Part shown: positions 1-11,755 of the stretch, one piece after another
How positions within the stretch are numbered: position 1 is the stretch's first letter
Layout: the number at the start of each line of letters is the position of its first letter
Origin: Paraliobacillus quinghaiensis
GTDB taxonomy: Bacteria; Bacillota; Bacilli; Bacillales; Amphibacillaceae
Direction of reading: 5' to 3'
Length of the DNA stretch: 64,000 nt
Assembly (NCBI RefSeq): GCF_003426025.1
Contig: NZ_QJSH01000005.1
Location: 1 to 64,000 of the forward strand
Translations under genes and position numbers: made by a program
The notes under the pieces: model-generated
What the model was told of the DNA's origin: nothing
The model's input: the letters and a program-made list of their open reading frames with translations, nothing else
The model's database searches: none

Positions 1-127
1 GGGATTTTGTGTCCGGCTTCCTTCAGATTCTATCTCACGATAGACACCCTTGCCTTTCACTAACAGTTCCTACTGCCAAGTCTGTGGTGGACTTTCACCA
101 CCTAGTTATAACTCATGCCGGGCGCAC
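1..127. mobile_element. edge of an unidentified inserted element (partial)
   Basis: This sequence is unrelated to the rest of the window and stops abruptly at about 127, exactly in the middle of a palindromic intergenic repeat whose left arm is missing. That suggests it is the end of an element that inserted into, or recombined with, the repeat and continues to the left of the window. It ends with ATGCCGGGCGCAC. I cannot assign it to an IS family. The short frame running through it (from 9) crosses into the repeat and is unlikely to be a protein. Confidence 0.3.
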
Positions 128-236
128 GATCCACTTGGTAAAGTGTTTTTTCTTTACCAAGTTAGCTGAGACTGAGCCCACGGAAAGGGAATCCATTTGC
201 TGATGTAGCGGGTTAGTAACTTACGTTACTAGTTAG
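128..236. repeat. intergenic palindromic repeat, right arm only (copy R1)
   Basis: The stretch from GATCCACTTGGTAAAG through CTTTACCAAGTTAGCTGAG to CCCACGGAAAGGGAATCC and the TAGCGGGTTAGTAAC tail matches the right half of the repeat at 18078-18245 almost base for base. The matching left arm is absent, replaced by foreign sequence. Confidence 0.7.
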
Positions 237-290
237 TGTGCTTTTTATTTCAACTGTGTATTATTAATAATATCTTTAGAGTCATTTATT

Positions 291-342
291 AAAAAACACC
301 CCAATAAGTTATATTTTCTCTCTAACTTTTGGGGTGTTTTTT
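291..342 (-). terminator. rho-independent terminator after the HD-GYP gene
   Basis: The arms AAAAAACACCCCAA and TTGGGGTGTTTTTT form a perfect 14-bp inverted repeat around a 24-nt loop. A/T tracts on both sides would let it work in both directions. Confidence 0.8.
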
Positions 343-374
343 ATAATTAATATTTTTTAAATTCTCAACTGATA

Positions 375-1478
375 CTAACTAATTATTTCTTCAATATATA
401 AGTTTTTTTGCTCTTTTAAAATAATAATTTTTTGATTGGACTCCATTTGTACCATTGGACGGGTTGGATGTGCCGATTCCATATAAACAATGATTGCAAT
501 TTCATTATTGGACAATCTAACGCGTGTGCCTGTCGTAAAATCAGTTAAACATGTTATAAATGCTTGAATCATTTGATGATCAAATTTTTGAAATTGATCT
601 TGTTGCATCTGTTCCATTACAAGAAATGGAGATTGTTTTTCACGATAAAAGCGTTTAGATGTCATTGCATGGTATGTATCACAGATTGCCAATATTTTTG
701 CAAATGGGTGAATCCTATCTTCTTTCACCCCCAGAGGATAACCTGTACCATCTAGTCGTTCATGGTGTTGAAGAATTGCTAATTTTGCACTCTGTGATAA
801 AGAAGGAATCTTTTCTACAAAACGATATGAATACGTTGGATGTTTTTTAACTTCTTCAAATTCTCCAGGTGATAGAATTCCCTTTTTTTCTAAAAGGAAG
901 TGATTTAATTTTGCCATACCACTATCAGCTAAGAAACTAGCAATACCTATTTGTATCGCCTCTTTTTTCCAACCAATTCTTTTAGAAAACATTGTAGCAA
1001 TCAAACTGGTGGCAACACTATGATGATAAAAGTAATCTTTCTTTATTACGTATTTATATAATAAAAAGACTTGAGAGCCTACCTCTTCTGTACGCTCTAA
1101 TAATGGTATCATTAATTTTCGAACTGTTTGGATATCAATAGGTGAACCACTCCGCCACTGTTCAAATAACTGCTTATACTCTTGTACAACTTGATTGTAG
1201 TGTTCTAAAAAAGTTAGAGCCTTTTCTTCCTGCTTCTTAGTTTGCTTTTTTTCTTTTTCTAATGCTTGTTCATCCAATTTATCAGGGATAAACGGTGCAC
1301 CACTCGCTAGTTTTGTAGCTACTTCAACTCGATCAATTAAAAATCGTTTCAATACATTAATATGTATTTCCTCAAGAACTGTGTCTTTTGGAACAATCGG
1401 CCGATTGGATTGACCAAAGACGTCTGTTGTTAGTATGCATTTAGGAATTAATTGTGTTGGATGTACCCGCAACGTCAT
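375..1478 (-). CDS. HD-GYP domain protein with a degenerate HD motif
   Basis: About 367 residues. The N-terminal 130 residues contain a charged, probably coiled-coil stretch (Lys/Glu/Gln rich, residues 70-90). The C-terminal half is an HD-GYP domain of the kind that hydrolyses cyclic di-GMP. The GYP signature HHERLDGTGYP is intact (about residue 240), and the upstream His (YHHSV) and the CDTYHAMTS segment are present. However, the motif usually reading LHDIGK is LADSGM, so the histidine of the HD dyad, a metal ligand, is replaced by Ala and the Lys by Met. Activity may therefore be reduced or lost, and the protein could be a sensor. Start: an ATG at 1478 is preferred to the GTG two codons upstream because the AAGGGTGG ribosome site overlaps the GTG. 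It lies downstream of gyrA on the same strand and ends at a strong terminator. Confidence 0.8.
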   Translation of the reverse strand: MTLRVHPTQLIPKCILTTDVFGQSNRPIVPKDTVLEEIHINVLKRFLIDRVEVATKLASGAPFIPDKLDEQALEKEKKQTKKQEEKALTFLEHYNQVVQEYKQLFEQWRSGSPIDIQTVRKLMIPLLERTEEVGSQVFLLYKYVIKKDYFYHHSVATSLIATMFSKRIGWKKEAIQIGIASFLADSGMAKLNHFLLEKKGILSPGEFEEVKKHPTYSYRFVEKIPSLSQSAKLAILQHHERLDGTGYPLGVKEDRIHPFAKILAICDTYHAMTSKRFYREKQSPFLVMEQMQQDQFQKFDHQMIQAFITCLTDFTTGTRVRLSNNEIAIIVYMESAHPTRPMVQMESNQKIIILKEQKNLYIEEIIS

Positions 1479-1668
1479 CGCCACCCTTAATATACTAGTT
1501 TATTGTTCGAAAAGTCCCGTCCTTGTCTTGCTCTTACATCGGCATATAGAAAATTCATGTATTTTGTGATTAAAGCTAGAATCATCTGAATTTCTCGTTC
1601 TTTTGAACATGCACTTATAATAGAATGGCCCCCTATTGTTAGACACAACAAGGAACCACTATTTATAT

Positions 1669-4170
1669 CTAATCTTTATTTACTTCATCATCTAAAACTT
1701 CTGTTTTTTCTGCTTCTTCTATATCTTCTACATCTTCTGGATCTACTTCAATACGAGCAACTGTTGCTACTTTTTCTTCTTCTTGAAGACGTATTAAACG
1801 AACACCTTGTGTATTTCTACCTGTAACAGATATTCCTTCTACTGGCATACGTATTAATACACCAGCTGCAGTAATGATCATAATATCTTCATCACCTGTA
1901 ACAGCCTTAACCGCAACAACTTTACCGGTTTTTTCTGTAATATTACAAGTTGACACACCCTTACCACCACGATTAATTATTCGATAATCTTCAGCAGGTG
2001 TTTGTTTTCCATACCCATTTTCAGTTACATTCAATACGTGTAACCCATCTTCAATGATCTCCATGGAAACAACTTCATCATCACCTCTTAGAGAGATACC
2101 TCTAACTCCAGCAGCAGTTCTTCCCATTGAACGAATTTGTGTTTCTTCAAAACGAATCAATGAACCGTTACGTGTTCCAATCATAATATCCTTATTTCCA
2201 TCTGTTAAGCGAACTGAAATTAACTCGTCATCTTCACGTAAATTTAGCGCAATTAATCCACCTTTTCTAATGTTAGCAAACTGTGAAAGCGTCGTTCGTT
2301 TCGACACACCATACTTTGTTGTGAAGAATAAATACCAGTCATCTTCAAATTCATGTACGGTAATAACAGCATTAATCCATTCATCTTTTTCAACTTCTAA
2401 TAGATTAATGATTGGAATTCCTTTTGCAGTCCTACTGAACTCAGGAATCTCATATCCTTTTGCTCTATAGACTTTCCCTTTATTCGAGAAGAATAAAACA
2501 GTATCGTGTGTGGATGTTGATACTAAATGTTCAACAAAATCATCTTCGTTAGTGTCCATTCCTTGCACACCACGTCCACCTCTACGCTGTGTCCTGTATG
2601 TCGAAGCTGGTAATCGCTTAATGTATCCTTTATTCGTTAGGGTAATCACTATATTTTCTTCAGGAATAAGATCTTCATCTTCAAAGAAATTAAATCCGCC
2701 AGCTACTATCTCTGTGCGGCGTTTATCATTAAAACGCTCCTTAATTTCAGTTAATTCTTCTCTGATAATTTGTAGTAATTTTTCTTCATCTGCTAAAATA
2801 GCCTTTAATTCTGCAATTAGAGCTAATAATTCATTATACTCTTGTTCTATCTTATCACGCTCTAGCCCTGTCAAGCGTTGCAAGCGCATGTCTAAGATCG
2901 CTTGTGCTTGTTTCTCAGATAGCTCATAATTCTCCATTAACCCTGTACGTGCAATATCTGCGGTCTCGGAACCACGAATTAATGCGATTATTTCATCTAT
3001 ATGATCTAGCGCAATACGTAGTCCTTCTAAAATATGAGCACGTGCTTCCGCTTTTCGGAGTTCATACGCTGTTCTACGTTTAATAATTACTTTTTGATGT
3101 TCTAAATAGTGCGATAGTGCCTGCTTTAAATTCAACACTTTGGGTTGGCCATCGACTAATGCTAACATATTGATCCCAAAAGATGTTTGCAGGGATGTTT
3201 GTTTATATAAATTATTTAATAATACATTTGGATTAGCATCACGGCGTAATTCAATTACAATCCGCATTCCATTACGGTCAGATTCATCGCGTAAATCAGT
3301 GATACCTTCAATCTTTTTATCACGAGCCAAGTCAGCGATTTTTTCAATTAATCTAGCTTTATTAACTTGATAAGGTAGCTCACTAACAATAATTGTTGAT
3401 TTACCGTTACTATGTTCTTCAATTTCAGCTTTTGAACGAATTGTAATAGAACCCTTACCTGTCTCAAACGCTTTTCTAATTCCACTTCTACCAAGGATTA
3501 AACCACCAGTAGGAAAATCTGGACCATGTATATACCCTTCCATCAATTCATCAATTGTAATTTCAGGGTTTTCACTAACAGCAAGCACTGCATCAATTGT
3601 TTCACCTAGTTGATGTGGCGGAATATTCGTTGCCATTCCAACAGCTATTCCTGATGCTCCATTTACTAATAGGTTTGGAAAACGAGATGGCAACACTTGT
3701 GGCTCCCGTTCTGAACCATCATAGTTATCCATGTAGTCAACTGTATCCTTATTAATATCACGTAACATTTCCATCGAGATTTTGGACATACGAGCTTCTG
3801 TGTAACGCATTGCAGCTGCAGGGTCTCCATCTACTGAACCAAAGTTACCATGTCCATCTACAAGCATATTACGATAACTGAAATCCTGCGCCATTCTTAC
3901 CATAGCTTCATATACAGAAGTGTCACCGTGTGGGTGATATTTCCCCAATACATCACCAACAATACGGGCAGACTTTTTGTAGGATTTATCTGCTTGGATT
4001 CCCAAATCATTCATCGCATATAGGATTCTCCGATGTACTGGTTTTAAACCATCTCTCACATCAGGAAGTGCACGTGCTACAATAACACTCATGGCATAAT
4101 CCAAAAAAGATGTTCGCATTTCATTTCCAATATTTATTTCTTGTACATGTGGACGTTGATTTTCCACCAT
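1669..4170 (-). CDS. gyrA: DNA gyrase subunit A
   Basis: 833 residues, close to the usual Bacillus length of about 820. GyrA forms the A2B2 gyrase that introduces negative supercoils and carries the DNA-cleaving tyrosine. Here that is Tyr123 in AMRYTEARM. The quinolone-determining region reads [12 protein letters not shown]: Thr84 sits where many GyrA proteins have Ser, and Glu88 is the usual acidic residue. The GyrA box that wraps DNA is present as [10 protein letters not shown], followed by the beta-pinwheel C-terminal domain and an acidic tail. Start ATG has AGGAGG seven bases upstream. The gap from gyrB is 72 nt on the same strand, with no terminator seen, so the two are probably co-transcribed. 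Confidence 0.98.
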   Translation of the reverse strand: MVENQRPHVQEINIGNEMRTSFLDYAMSVIVARALPDVRDGLKPVHRRILYAMNDLGIQADKSYKKSARIVGDVLGKYHPHGDTSVYEAMVRMAQDFSYRNMLVDGHGNFGSVDGDPAAAMRYTEARMSKISMEMLRDINKDTVDYMDNYDGSEREPQVLPSRFPNLLVNGASGIAVGMATNIPPHQLGETIDAVLAVSENPEITIDELMEGYIHGPDFPTGGLILGRSGIRKAFETGKGSITIRSKAEIEEHSNGKSTIIVSELPYQVNKARLIEKIADLARDKKIEGITDLRDESDRNGMRIVIELRRDANPNVLLNNLYKQTSLQTSFGINMLALVDGQPKVLNLKQALSHYLEHQKVIIKRRTAYELRKAEARAHILEGLRIALDHIDEIIALIRGSETADIARTGLMENYELSEKQAQAILDMRLQRLTGLERDKIEQEYNELLALIAELKAILADEEKLLQIIREELTEIKERFNDKRRTEIVAGGFNFFEDEDLIPEENIVITLTNKGYIKRLPASTYRTQRRGGRGVQGMDTNEDDFVEHLVSTSTHDTVLFFSNKGKVYRAKGYEIPEFSRTAKGIPIINLLEVEKDEWINAVITVHEFEDDWYLFFTTKYGVSKRTTLSQFANIRKGGLIALNLREDDELISVRLTDGNKDIMIGTRNGSLIRFEETQIRSMGRTAAGVRGISLRGDDEVVSMEIIEDGLHVLNVTENGYGKQTPAEDYRIINRGGKGVSTCNITEKTGKVVAVKAVTGDEDIMIITAAGVLIRMPVEGISVTGRNTQGVRLIRLQEEEKVATVARIEVDPEDVEDIEEAEKTEVLDDEVNKD

Positions 4171-4242
4171 ACGACTGCCTCCTATCCAACTAACGACATT
4201 ACTTCTTTTATTACAACATTTTCATAAAATATGTTTAAATCT

Positions 4243-6177
<1,935 letters not shown>

Positions 6178-6258
6178 CTACACTTCTATTTCGGGAGAAC
6201 GAATCTATCGTTTCTACACCGTTTTTAAACTACATATGTTAAAAATTATATTAATTGT

Positions 6259-6564
6259 TTAGTCTTCACCTAAACTGTCATCAGTATCAAATGCATCACT
6301 ATAATCATCTAATCTACTAATGGTTGAGATCATACTGGCACGTTTCTTTAATGTCAATACAGATAGGGGGCTATAGTAAATGGAACTATTTGTAATAACG
6401 ATTGCTTTTGTTTCCTCTTCTTGTAAATCAAGTACATTATTTGCTTTTCTTTGATTTGTAATCATTTCATCATTTATTGTGGAAGAAGCAATAAACTGTT
6501 GATCAATAATTGCAATGACATCCTCTGATCGGATGACATGATCTCCTCCAATATGAATAAACAT
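6259..6564 (-). CDS. remB: extracellular matrix regulator RemB (DUF370, YaaB)
   Basis: A short protein of about 101 residues with the DUF370/RemA-like fold: an N-terminal FIHIGGDHVI strand and the family signature YYSPLSVLTLKKR near residue 75. The family includes RemA, a DNA-binding activator of matrix genes in Bacillus subtilis; RemB has a related role, and its position between recF and gyrB is diagnostic. A GTG two codons upstream is overlapped by the ribosome site GGGGAG, so the ATG at 6564 is chosen. The last 20 residues are unusually acidic. It begins 15 nt after recF, so it is almost certainly co-translated in the same operon. Confidence 0.9.
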   Translation of the reverse strand: MFIHIGGDHVIRSEDVIAIIDQQFIASSTINDEMITNQRKANNVLDLQEEETKAIVITNSSIYYSPLSVLTLKKRASMISTISRLDDYSDAFDTDDSLGED

Positions 6565-6579
6565 TTCCACTCCCCATTT

Positions 6580-7692
6580 CTATTGCACAATTATTCCGTT
6601 TTCTATATGAAACAACTCAGCTTGACGAATCGTATCGTGTTGAATATCACTAATACTTGTTGTAGAAACAAACGTTTGTACTTTTCCTTGAATTGTATGT
6701 AACAGATGTGACTGTCGATAATGATCTAACTCACTTAGAACATCATCTAATAAAAGAATAGGATATTCTCCAACTTCACTTCTAATTAATTCAATTTCTG
6801 CTAATTTTAATGACAGTGCTGTTGTTCTCTGCTGGCCTTGTGAGCCGTATGTTTGTACATCTTTACCGTTCACATAAAAAACTAAATCATCACGATGTGG
6901 ACCAATCAATGTATTTCCTCTGTCTATTTCCTTTTCTACAATTTGAGAAAAAGAAGTTTGATACGCTTTTCTTATTTTTTCCTTATTTTCCACTTCTGAT
7001 ACATCAGTAGAGCCTAAATACTTAATTTCCAGCATTTCTTTCTCTCTACTTATTCCTTTATGGATCGGAGCAGCCCATTGTCTTAGTAATTGTAAAAATA
7101 CAAAACGCTTTTCAACTATTACACTAGCGTGTTCAATTAATTGCTCAGTTAAGACATCCAGCATCGTACGATCATTCGTCTGCCTGCGCTGTAGGCTTTT
7201 CAACAAATGGTTTCTTTGTTTTAAGACTTTTAAGTATTGTCCTAGATGATAAATATATAAAGGCTGGATTTGACCAATTTCCATGTCAATAAAACGTCTT
7301 CTGATTTGTGGGCTCCCTTTAACCAGATTTAAATCCTCTGGTGCAAACATCACTACATTAAGAGCTCCGATGTAATCACTAAGACGTCTTTGTTCAATAT
7401 GATTTAGTTTTGCTTTTTTCCCTTTGGAAGAAAGCTGAATTTCTAAGGGAAAGGTACGTTTTCTTTTATAGATAGTACCTTCTATTGTAGCATAGTTTTC
7501 ATTCCATTGGATAAGTTCTTTATCACGAGGGGTTCGATATGATTTAGAAAAAGCTAATACATAGATTGCTTCCATCAGATTGGTTTTTCCTTGTGCATTC
7601 TCTCCAATTATAACATTGACTTTATCATCGAATGGTACTTGTATTTGTTGATAGTTTCGATAATTTTTGAGCGTCAAATTTTGAATATGCAT
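6580..7692 (-). CDS. recF: DNA replication and repair protein RecF
   Basis: 370 residues, the family's normal length. RecF is an SMC/ABC-like ATPase that helps load RecA at single-strand gaps with RecO and RecR. Visible are Walker A ([15 protein letters not shown], near residue 30), the ABC-type signature with [17 protein letters not shown], and Walker B ([11 protein letters not shown]). The start ATG has GGAAGG nine bases upstream. It lies 36 nt after yaaA and 15 nt before remB, in the usual dnaN-yaaA-recF order. Confidence 0.97.
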   Translation of the reverse strand: MHIQNLTLKNYRNYQQIQVPFDDKVNVIIGENAQGKTNLMEAIYVLAFSKSYRTPRDKELIQWNENYATIEGTIYKRKRTFPLEIQLSSKGKKAKLNHIEQRRLSDYIGALNVVMFAPEDLNLVKGSPQIRRRFIDMEIGQIQPLYIYHLGQYLKVLKQRNHLLKSLQRRQTNDRTMLDVLTEQLIEHASVIVEKRFVFLQLLRQWAAPIHKGISREKEMLEIKYLGSTDVSEVENKEKIRKAYQTSFSQIVEKEIDRGNTLIGPHRDDLVFYVNGKDVQTYGSQGQQRTTALSLKLAEIELIRSEVGEYPILLLDDVLSELDHYRQSHLLHTIQGKVQTFVSTTSISDIQHDTIRQAELFHIENGIIVQ

Positions 7693-7728
7693 CGTTTTAA
7701 CCTTCCTAACTGTTCTTGTTGATACATG

Positions 7729-7959
7729 TTAGGCATCTTCTTCCTTCACAATTTCATATACTCCTACGTCAGGAATAGTTATCTGATCATTAGGATATAA
7801 TTTTCTGCCTCTACGTTGTTCTTGTTCATCATTCACAAACACATCATATTCGGCTAAAAATATCTTCACCATTCCACCTGTATCAATGACACCTGCCAAT
7901 TTCAGGAATTGACCTAATGGAATATAACCTGTATGAATTGAGATTTTTTCTGTATGCAT
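7729..7959 (-). CDS. yaaA: S4-domain RNA-binding protein YaaA
   Basis: 76 residues forming a single S4-like domain, a small RNA-binding fold also found in RluB/RsuA and ribosomal S4. The core KISIHTGYIPLGQFLKLAGV and the strand-turn FVNDEQEQRRGRKLYPND are typical. It lies between dnaN and recF as in all Bacillus. Family members are linked to ribosome assembly, but that role is not shown here. A terminator stands between dnaN and this gene, so it probably has its own promoter within 7970-8126. Confidence 0.92.
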   Translation of the reverse strand: MHTEKISIHTGYIPLGQFLKLAGVIDTGGMVKIFLAEYDVFVNDEQEQRRGRKLYPNDQITIPDVGVYEIVKEEDA

Positions 7960-8126
7960 ATCGAATCACCAAGCTTTCTTATAATTTAATCATTCTAATA
8001 AAAGTGAACATGAAATGAACCGTTCCATTTATAAGTCTTCTACCTATTTTACTAGATATTCACCCATAAGCAAAGTATTGTTGTTCTATTCAATATATTT
8101 TTACCGAAAGAAAATTGTCCTGCAAT

Positions 8127-8160
8127 AAAAAAGGACAGAATAAGAATTCTTACTCCATCC
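8127..8160 (-). terminator. rho-independent terminator after dnaN
   Basis: On the minus strand, GGATGGAGTAAG and CTTATTCTGTCC pair over 12 bp (with G-U wobbles) around an AATT loop, followed directly by six U residues. It would end dnaA-dnaN transcription ahead of yaaA. Confidence 0.75.
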
Positions 8161-8169
8161 CAATTATAT

Positions 8170-9312
8170 TTAATATGTCCGAACTGGCAATATTAATTGT
8201 AAAATATGCTCATTATCGATTGGTCGAATAATAAACGGACGCATTGCGCCAGTAAATTCTATCTTAACATGATCCTCTTCGATAATTTTTAATGCATCAA
8301 TCATATATTTAGCACTAAATGAGATTTTCAAATCTTCACCTTCGATTGATTCTGTTGTTACATCTTCATTTACCTGACCAACTTCTGGTGTGTTACTACT
8401 AATTTCAATTTCATTGTTAGACTTTGTTTGTAGTTTAACCACATTATTACGATTCTCTTTTGCAAGTAATGAAGCACGATCAATTGCTTGTAATAATGTT
8501 TTGGTTTTTGTATGAACAATTGTTTTGCTTTGTTCTGGAATAAGTCTAGATGTTTCAGGGTAATTGCCATCTAATAGGCGTGACAAAAAGTATAAATTTT
8601 TTGTTTGGAATAAAATTTGGTTTTCGGTCACACTTATGGTAATTGTCTCTTCATTGTCTTCTATTATTTTATTTAATTCAATTAAACTTTTTCCTGGAAT
8701 AACCACATTTTTAAAAGAGATATTTTCATTATTTAAGTTTAGTGGAATTTTTCTTGATGCTAATCGATGACTATCTGTTGCAACAAAATCTAAGTGTTCT
8801 TCCTCTATTATCATATTAACTCCAGTTAAAATTGGTCGTGTTTCAACTGTAGAGACAGCAAAGACAGTTTGTTTAATTAAATCTTTTAACAGATCATTTT
8901 TTAATTCAAAACTATTATCTGTATGTAGCTTTGGTAAATGTGGATATTCTACAGCATCTTGTCCATTTAAATGAAATTCTGCACCACCAGATTTAATAGT
9001 AACTTTATATTGATCATCTGTAATCAATTCAACAGTTTTTAAAGGTAACTTACGAATTATATCTGGAAAGTATTTCGCTTGAACTACAACACTTCCTTCT
9101 TCAATACCTTCTACATGTTCTAGTCCATATTCCTCTTTTGGTATAAATGATTCAATTGATATATCTGAATCACTTCCTGTTAACTTTATTCCCTCTTGTG
9201 TAGCTTCAATTTTTATTCCGGTTAAAATTGGGATTGTTACACGTGAAGAGATTGCTTTCATTACATGTTGAATACTTTCGATTAATAAATCACGTTGAAT
9301 GATAAATCGCAT
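8170..9312 (-). CDS. dnaN: DNA polymerase III beta subunit (sliding clamp)
   Basis: 380 residues, the standard clamp length (three repeated domains). DnaN encircles DNA as a dimer and tethers the polymerase. The N-terminal MRFIIQRDLL and the C-terminal ILPVRTY are the conserved ends of Bacillus DnaN. The hydrophobic peptide-binding pocket region (FVATDSHRLA, about residue 175) is present. A strong ribosome site, TTAGGAGG, precedes the ATG. It is the second gene of the dnaA-dnaN unit, separated from dnaA by 232 nt that hold the unwinding part of oriC. Confidence 0.98.
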   Translation of the reverse strand: MRFIIQRDLLIESIQHVMKAISSRVTIPILTGIKIEATQEGIKLTGSDSDISIESFIPKEEYGLEHVEGIEEGSVVVQAKYFPDIIRKLPLKTVELITDDQYKVTIKSGGAEFHLNGQDAVEYPHLPKLHTDNSFELKNDLLKDLIKQTVFAVSTVETRPILTGVNMIIEEEHLDFVATDSHRLASRKIPLNLNNENISFKNVVIPGKSLIELNKIIEDNEETITISVTENQILFQTKNLYFLSRLLDGNYPETSRLIPEQSKTIVHTKTKTLLQAIDRASLLAKENRNNVVKLQTKSNNEIEISSNTPEVGQVNEDVTTESIEGEDLKISFSAKYMIDALKIIEEDHVKIEFTGAMRPFIIRPIDNEHILQLILPVRTY

Positions 9313-9335
9313 AAAATAAATCCTCCTAAGGGAAG

Positions 9336-9490
9336 TTATAATATATATATTTTATTATATAAATGTCGTAGTAATAGTAATAGGGCCTGTGATTATGTGG
9401 ATAACATGAAATTCGCAGTGTTATATCTATCTAAATGGGTGTGGATAGATTGTTAGTAAGTTTGCACTAATTATCCACGTTATACACATG
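9336..9490. other. oriC, dnaA-dnaN part: DnaA boxes, DnaA-trios and AT-rich unwinding region
   Basis: A perfect DnaA box (TGTGGATAA) lies at 9396-9404. One-mismatch boxes lie at 9440-9448 (TGTGGATAG), 9471-9479 (TTATCCACG) and 9480-9488 (TTATACACA). Next to the perfect box comes a GC-rich spacer (GGGCC, 9383-9387). Then TAG-TAA-TAG-TAA-TAG (9369-9383) follows, which read 3' to 5' is the GAT/AAT DnaA-trio pattern. Then an almost pure A/T stretch (9338-9362). This is the order of the Bacillus basal unwinding system, so strand opening is expected here. Confidence 0.88.
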
Positions 9491-9544
9491 TGAATAAACA
9501 GTACGTAATGATTATTTTTACATACTGTTATGAAATGAACTATA

Positions 9545-10897
9545 TTAGAAATTTTTAAGCTGTTCTTTTATATCTTCTATATCCTTGTGTAATAATTCAT
9601 CTTGACTGATTAGTTTTGAAATCTTTTCATGAGCGTGAATAACAGTTGTATGATCACGTCCTCCAAATTCCTCTCCAATTTTCGGTAATGAAAAATCAGT
9701 CAACTCTCTCGATAAATACATCGCAATTTGTCTAGGAAATGCAATCGATTTTGTTCGTTTTTTTGCAGCAAATTCATCTAATCTAATATTATATTTTTCA
9801 GCTATAACTTCTTGAATTGCAGCAATTGTTATAACTTTTGGTCGCGAACTTGGAATGATATCCTTTAATGCTTCTGCTGCTAAAGAAGCGTTAATATCTT
9901 TGTTTATTAATGATGAATAAGCAACTACTCGTATAAGTGCTCCTTCTAATTCACGAATATTTGTATCAATTTGATTCGCGATATAAAGCATAACTTCATT
10001 AGGAATATCTAATCCTTCTGCTTTAGCTTTCTTACGTAAAATAGCGATTCTCGTTTCTAAATCTGGTGGAGTAATATCTGTAATTAGACCCCATTCAAAT
10101 CTGGAACGTAAACGATCTTCTAATGTGGGTATTTCTTTTGGTGGTCGATCACTAGAAATAATAATTTGCTTACTTTCTTCGTGTAACGTATTAAATGTAT
10201 GAAAAAATTCTTCCTGTGTTTGTTCTTTTCCAGCAAGAAATTGAATATCATCAATTAATAGGACATCTACATTACGATACTTATTTCTGAAATTAACAGC
10301 TTTATTATCTCGAATTGAATTAATAAATTCATTGGTAAATTTTTCAGAGGATAGATAGACTACCTTTGCAGATGGATTATGATCTAAAACATAATGACCA
10401 ATAGCATGCATCAAGTGTGTTTTACCAAGCCCAACGCCACCATAGATAAACAAGGGATTATATGCTTTAGCAGGTGCTTCTGCGACAGCCAAAGATGCTG
10501 CATGTGCAAAACGATTACCTGAACCAATGACAAATGTATTAAATGTATATTTGTCATTTAACATAGTTTTAGGGGATTCCCCATTTTCTTGTTGTTTAAT
10601 TGTAGGTACATTTTTAGTTTTTTCGCTAATATCATCTAACTTATTTTCACTTTCAGGAATAACAAATTTAGTTTTTAACTTAGCACCAGTTACTTCAAAT
10701 AATGCATCTGAAATTAAATTGGTATAGCGACTTTCTAACCAGTCTCGAGCAAATTCATTAGGGGCAGATACAATTAGAGTATCATCGGTAATACTATCTG
10801 CATTGGTATTTTTAAGCCAGGTGTCATAGCTAGGTTTACTTACCTTCTCCTTAATGGACTCGAGTGTACTCGCCCATAAGTCTTCAATATTTTCCAT
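9545..10897 (-). CDS. dnaA: chromosomal replication initiator protein DnaA
   Basis: 450 residues. DnaA binds DnaA boxes and forms an ATP-dependent filament that opens oriC. Domain I starts MENIEDLW, domain II is a short linker, and domain III is AAA+ with Walker [14 protein letters not shown] and Walker [10 protein letters not shown]. Domain IV carries the box-recognition signature [15 protein letters not shown] near the C-terminus. The frame is open 31 codons further upstream, but the start is the ATG at 10897: AAAGGAGG precedes it at ideal spacing and the protein then matches the family's N-terminus. A hairpin with a U-tract in its leader may attenuate transcription. Confidence 0.98.
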   Translation of the reverse strand: MENIEDLWASTLESIKEKVSKPSYDTWLKNTNADSITDDTLIVSAPNEFARDWLESRYTNLISDALFEVTGAKLKTKFVIPESENKLDDISEKTKNVPTIKQQENGESPKTMLNDKYTFNTFVIGSGNRFAHAASLAVAEAPAKAYNPLFIYGGVGLGKTHLMHAIGHYVLDHNPSAKVVYLSSEKFTNEFINSIRDNKAVNFRNKYRNVDVLLIDDIQFLAGKEQTQEEFFHTFNTLHEESKQIIISSDRPPKEIPTLEDRLRSRFEWGLITDITPPDLETRIAILRKKAKAEGLDIPNEVMLYIANQIDTNIRELEGALIRVVAYSSLINKDINASLAAEALKDIIPSSRPKVITIAAIQEVIAEKYNIRLDEFAAKKRTKSIAFPRQIAMYLSRELTDFSLPKIGEEFGGRDHTTVIHAHEKISKLISQDELLHKDIEDIKEQLKNF

Positions 10898-10938
10898 AGA
10901 CTGTCTCCTCCTTTCAACAAAATAGTAAGTAAAGAAAT

Positions 10939-10980
10939 AAAAAACCTCTCGCAATCTGTTTGAAAGACAGATCGAAAGGT
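10939..10980 (-). terminator. possible attenuator hairpin in the dnaA leader
   Basis: On the minus strand ACCTTTCG pairs with the distal GAGAGGT side (8 bp, one wobble). After a 2-nt bulge, ATCTGT pairs with ACAGAT. Six U residues follow the stem immediately. It stands about 40 nt before the dnaA start codon and has the form of an intrinsic terminator. Confidence 0.5.
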
Positions 10981-10998
10981 AGTAGATCATAAATATAC

Positions 10999-11337
10999 TG
11001 TGGATAATTTAGAATAAGCTAAATAAGCTTTTTTTACAGTTATTAATTTTCTTCACAAGGTTGTGTATAAGTCTATAAACAAAGATGTGAATACATGTCC
11101 ACAATCTATCCACAAGCTGTGGATATTATTTGTGGCCTTTTATTTTTTTCACATGTTAAAACACAAATATAATACCAAATAAATACTAATAGTGCAAGGG
11201 TAATTCGACACTTATCCACATAAAATACAGTTTGTAGACAAAATCTATCCACAACACTGTTTTTTGTTATTAATTTGTTTATAAGTTGTTGGGGATAAAA
11301 AAAACATTAAAAATTAATGGACAAGCGATGTGGATAA
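10999..11337. other. oriC, region upstream of dnaA: DnaA-box cluster
   Basis: Perfect boxes lie at 10999-11007 (TGTGGATAA), 11212-11220 (TTATCCACA) and 11329-11337 (TGTGGATAA). One-mismatch boxes lie at 11062-11070, 11106-11114, 11118-11126 and 11245-11253. The boxes are in both orientations. This corresponds to the upstream half (incAB-like) of the bipartite Bacillus origin. Confidence 0.88.
11169..11197 (-). promoter_or_regulatory. candidate dnaA promoter
   Basis: On the minus strand TTGCAC and TATTAT are separated by exactly 17 bases. The site lies among the DnaA boxes, which would allow autoregulation by DnaA. The -35 match is weak. Confidence 0.4.
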
Positions 11338-11380
11338 CCTGTTTATGACGTAATTTAAATAAATTGTGTATTAAACTTCT

Positions 11381-11755
11381 AACCCGCTACGTCAGAAAAT
11401 GGATTCGCTTTCCGTGGGATCAGTTTCAGCTAACTTGGTAAAGAAAACCACTTCACCAAGTGGATCTTCGACTTGAGCTGTTCCCACAGGAGTGTCAACC
11501 ATTTGCTTCCTTCGCTAGTTAGTGGACCTTATCGTGATTTGAGGTGTTAATGCTCAATAAGCTTTTCTCTCACTAAGATGGTCTGTAATGCATTATTATA
11601 TTTTTAGCCTATCTAGCGGATCAAATGAAATTGGTGACACTCCTGCAGGAACAGCGCGAGCTGAAGATCCACTCGGAGGTGGTCTTTACCTCCGAGTTAG
11701 CTGAAGCCGTGCCTGCGGAAAGGGAGCTAATTTCATTTGAGGAGCGGGTAAGAAA
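11381..11755. repeat. paired palindromic intergenic repeats (copy R2)
   Basis: Two hairpin units face each other. The left one (about 11396-11505) runs from AAATGGATTCGCTTTCCGTG to CCACAGGAGTGTCAACCATTT. The right one (about 11621-11745) runs from TCAAATGAAATTGGTGACAC to the TTTCATTTGAGG tail. Each unit has complementary outer arms and an inner stem (ACTTGGT or ACTCGGAGG) with a short loop. The short reading frame through the right unit is an artefact of the repeat. Confidence 0.8.

Noticed and set aside
9-203. 64-codon frame at the left edge
   Set aside because: It runs from the unidentified element into the palindromic repeat, has no ribosome site and shows no family match.
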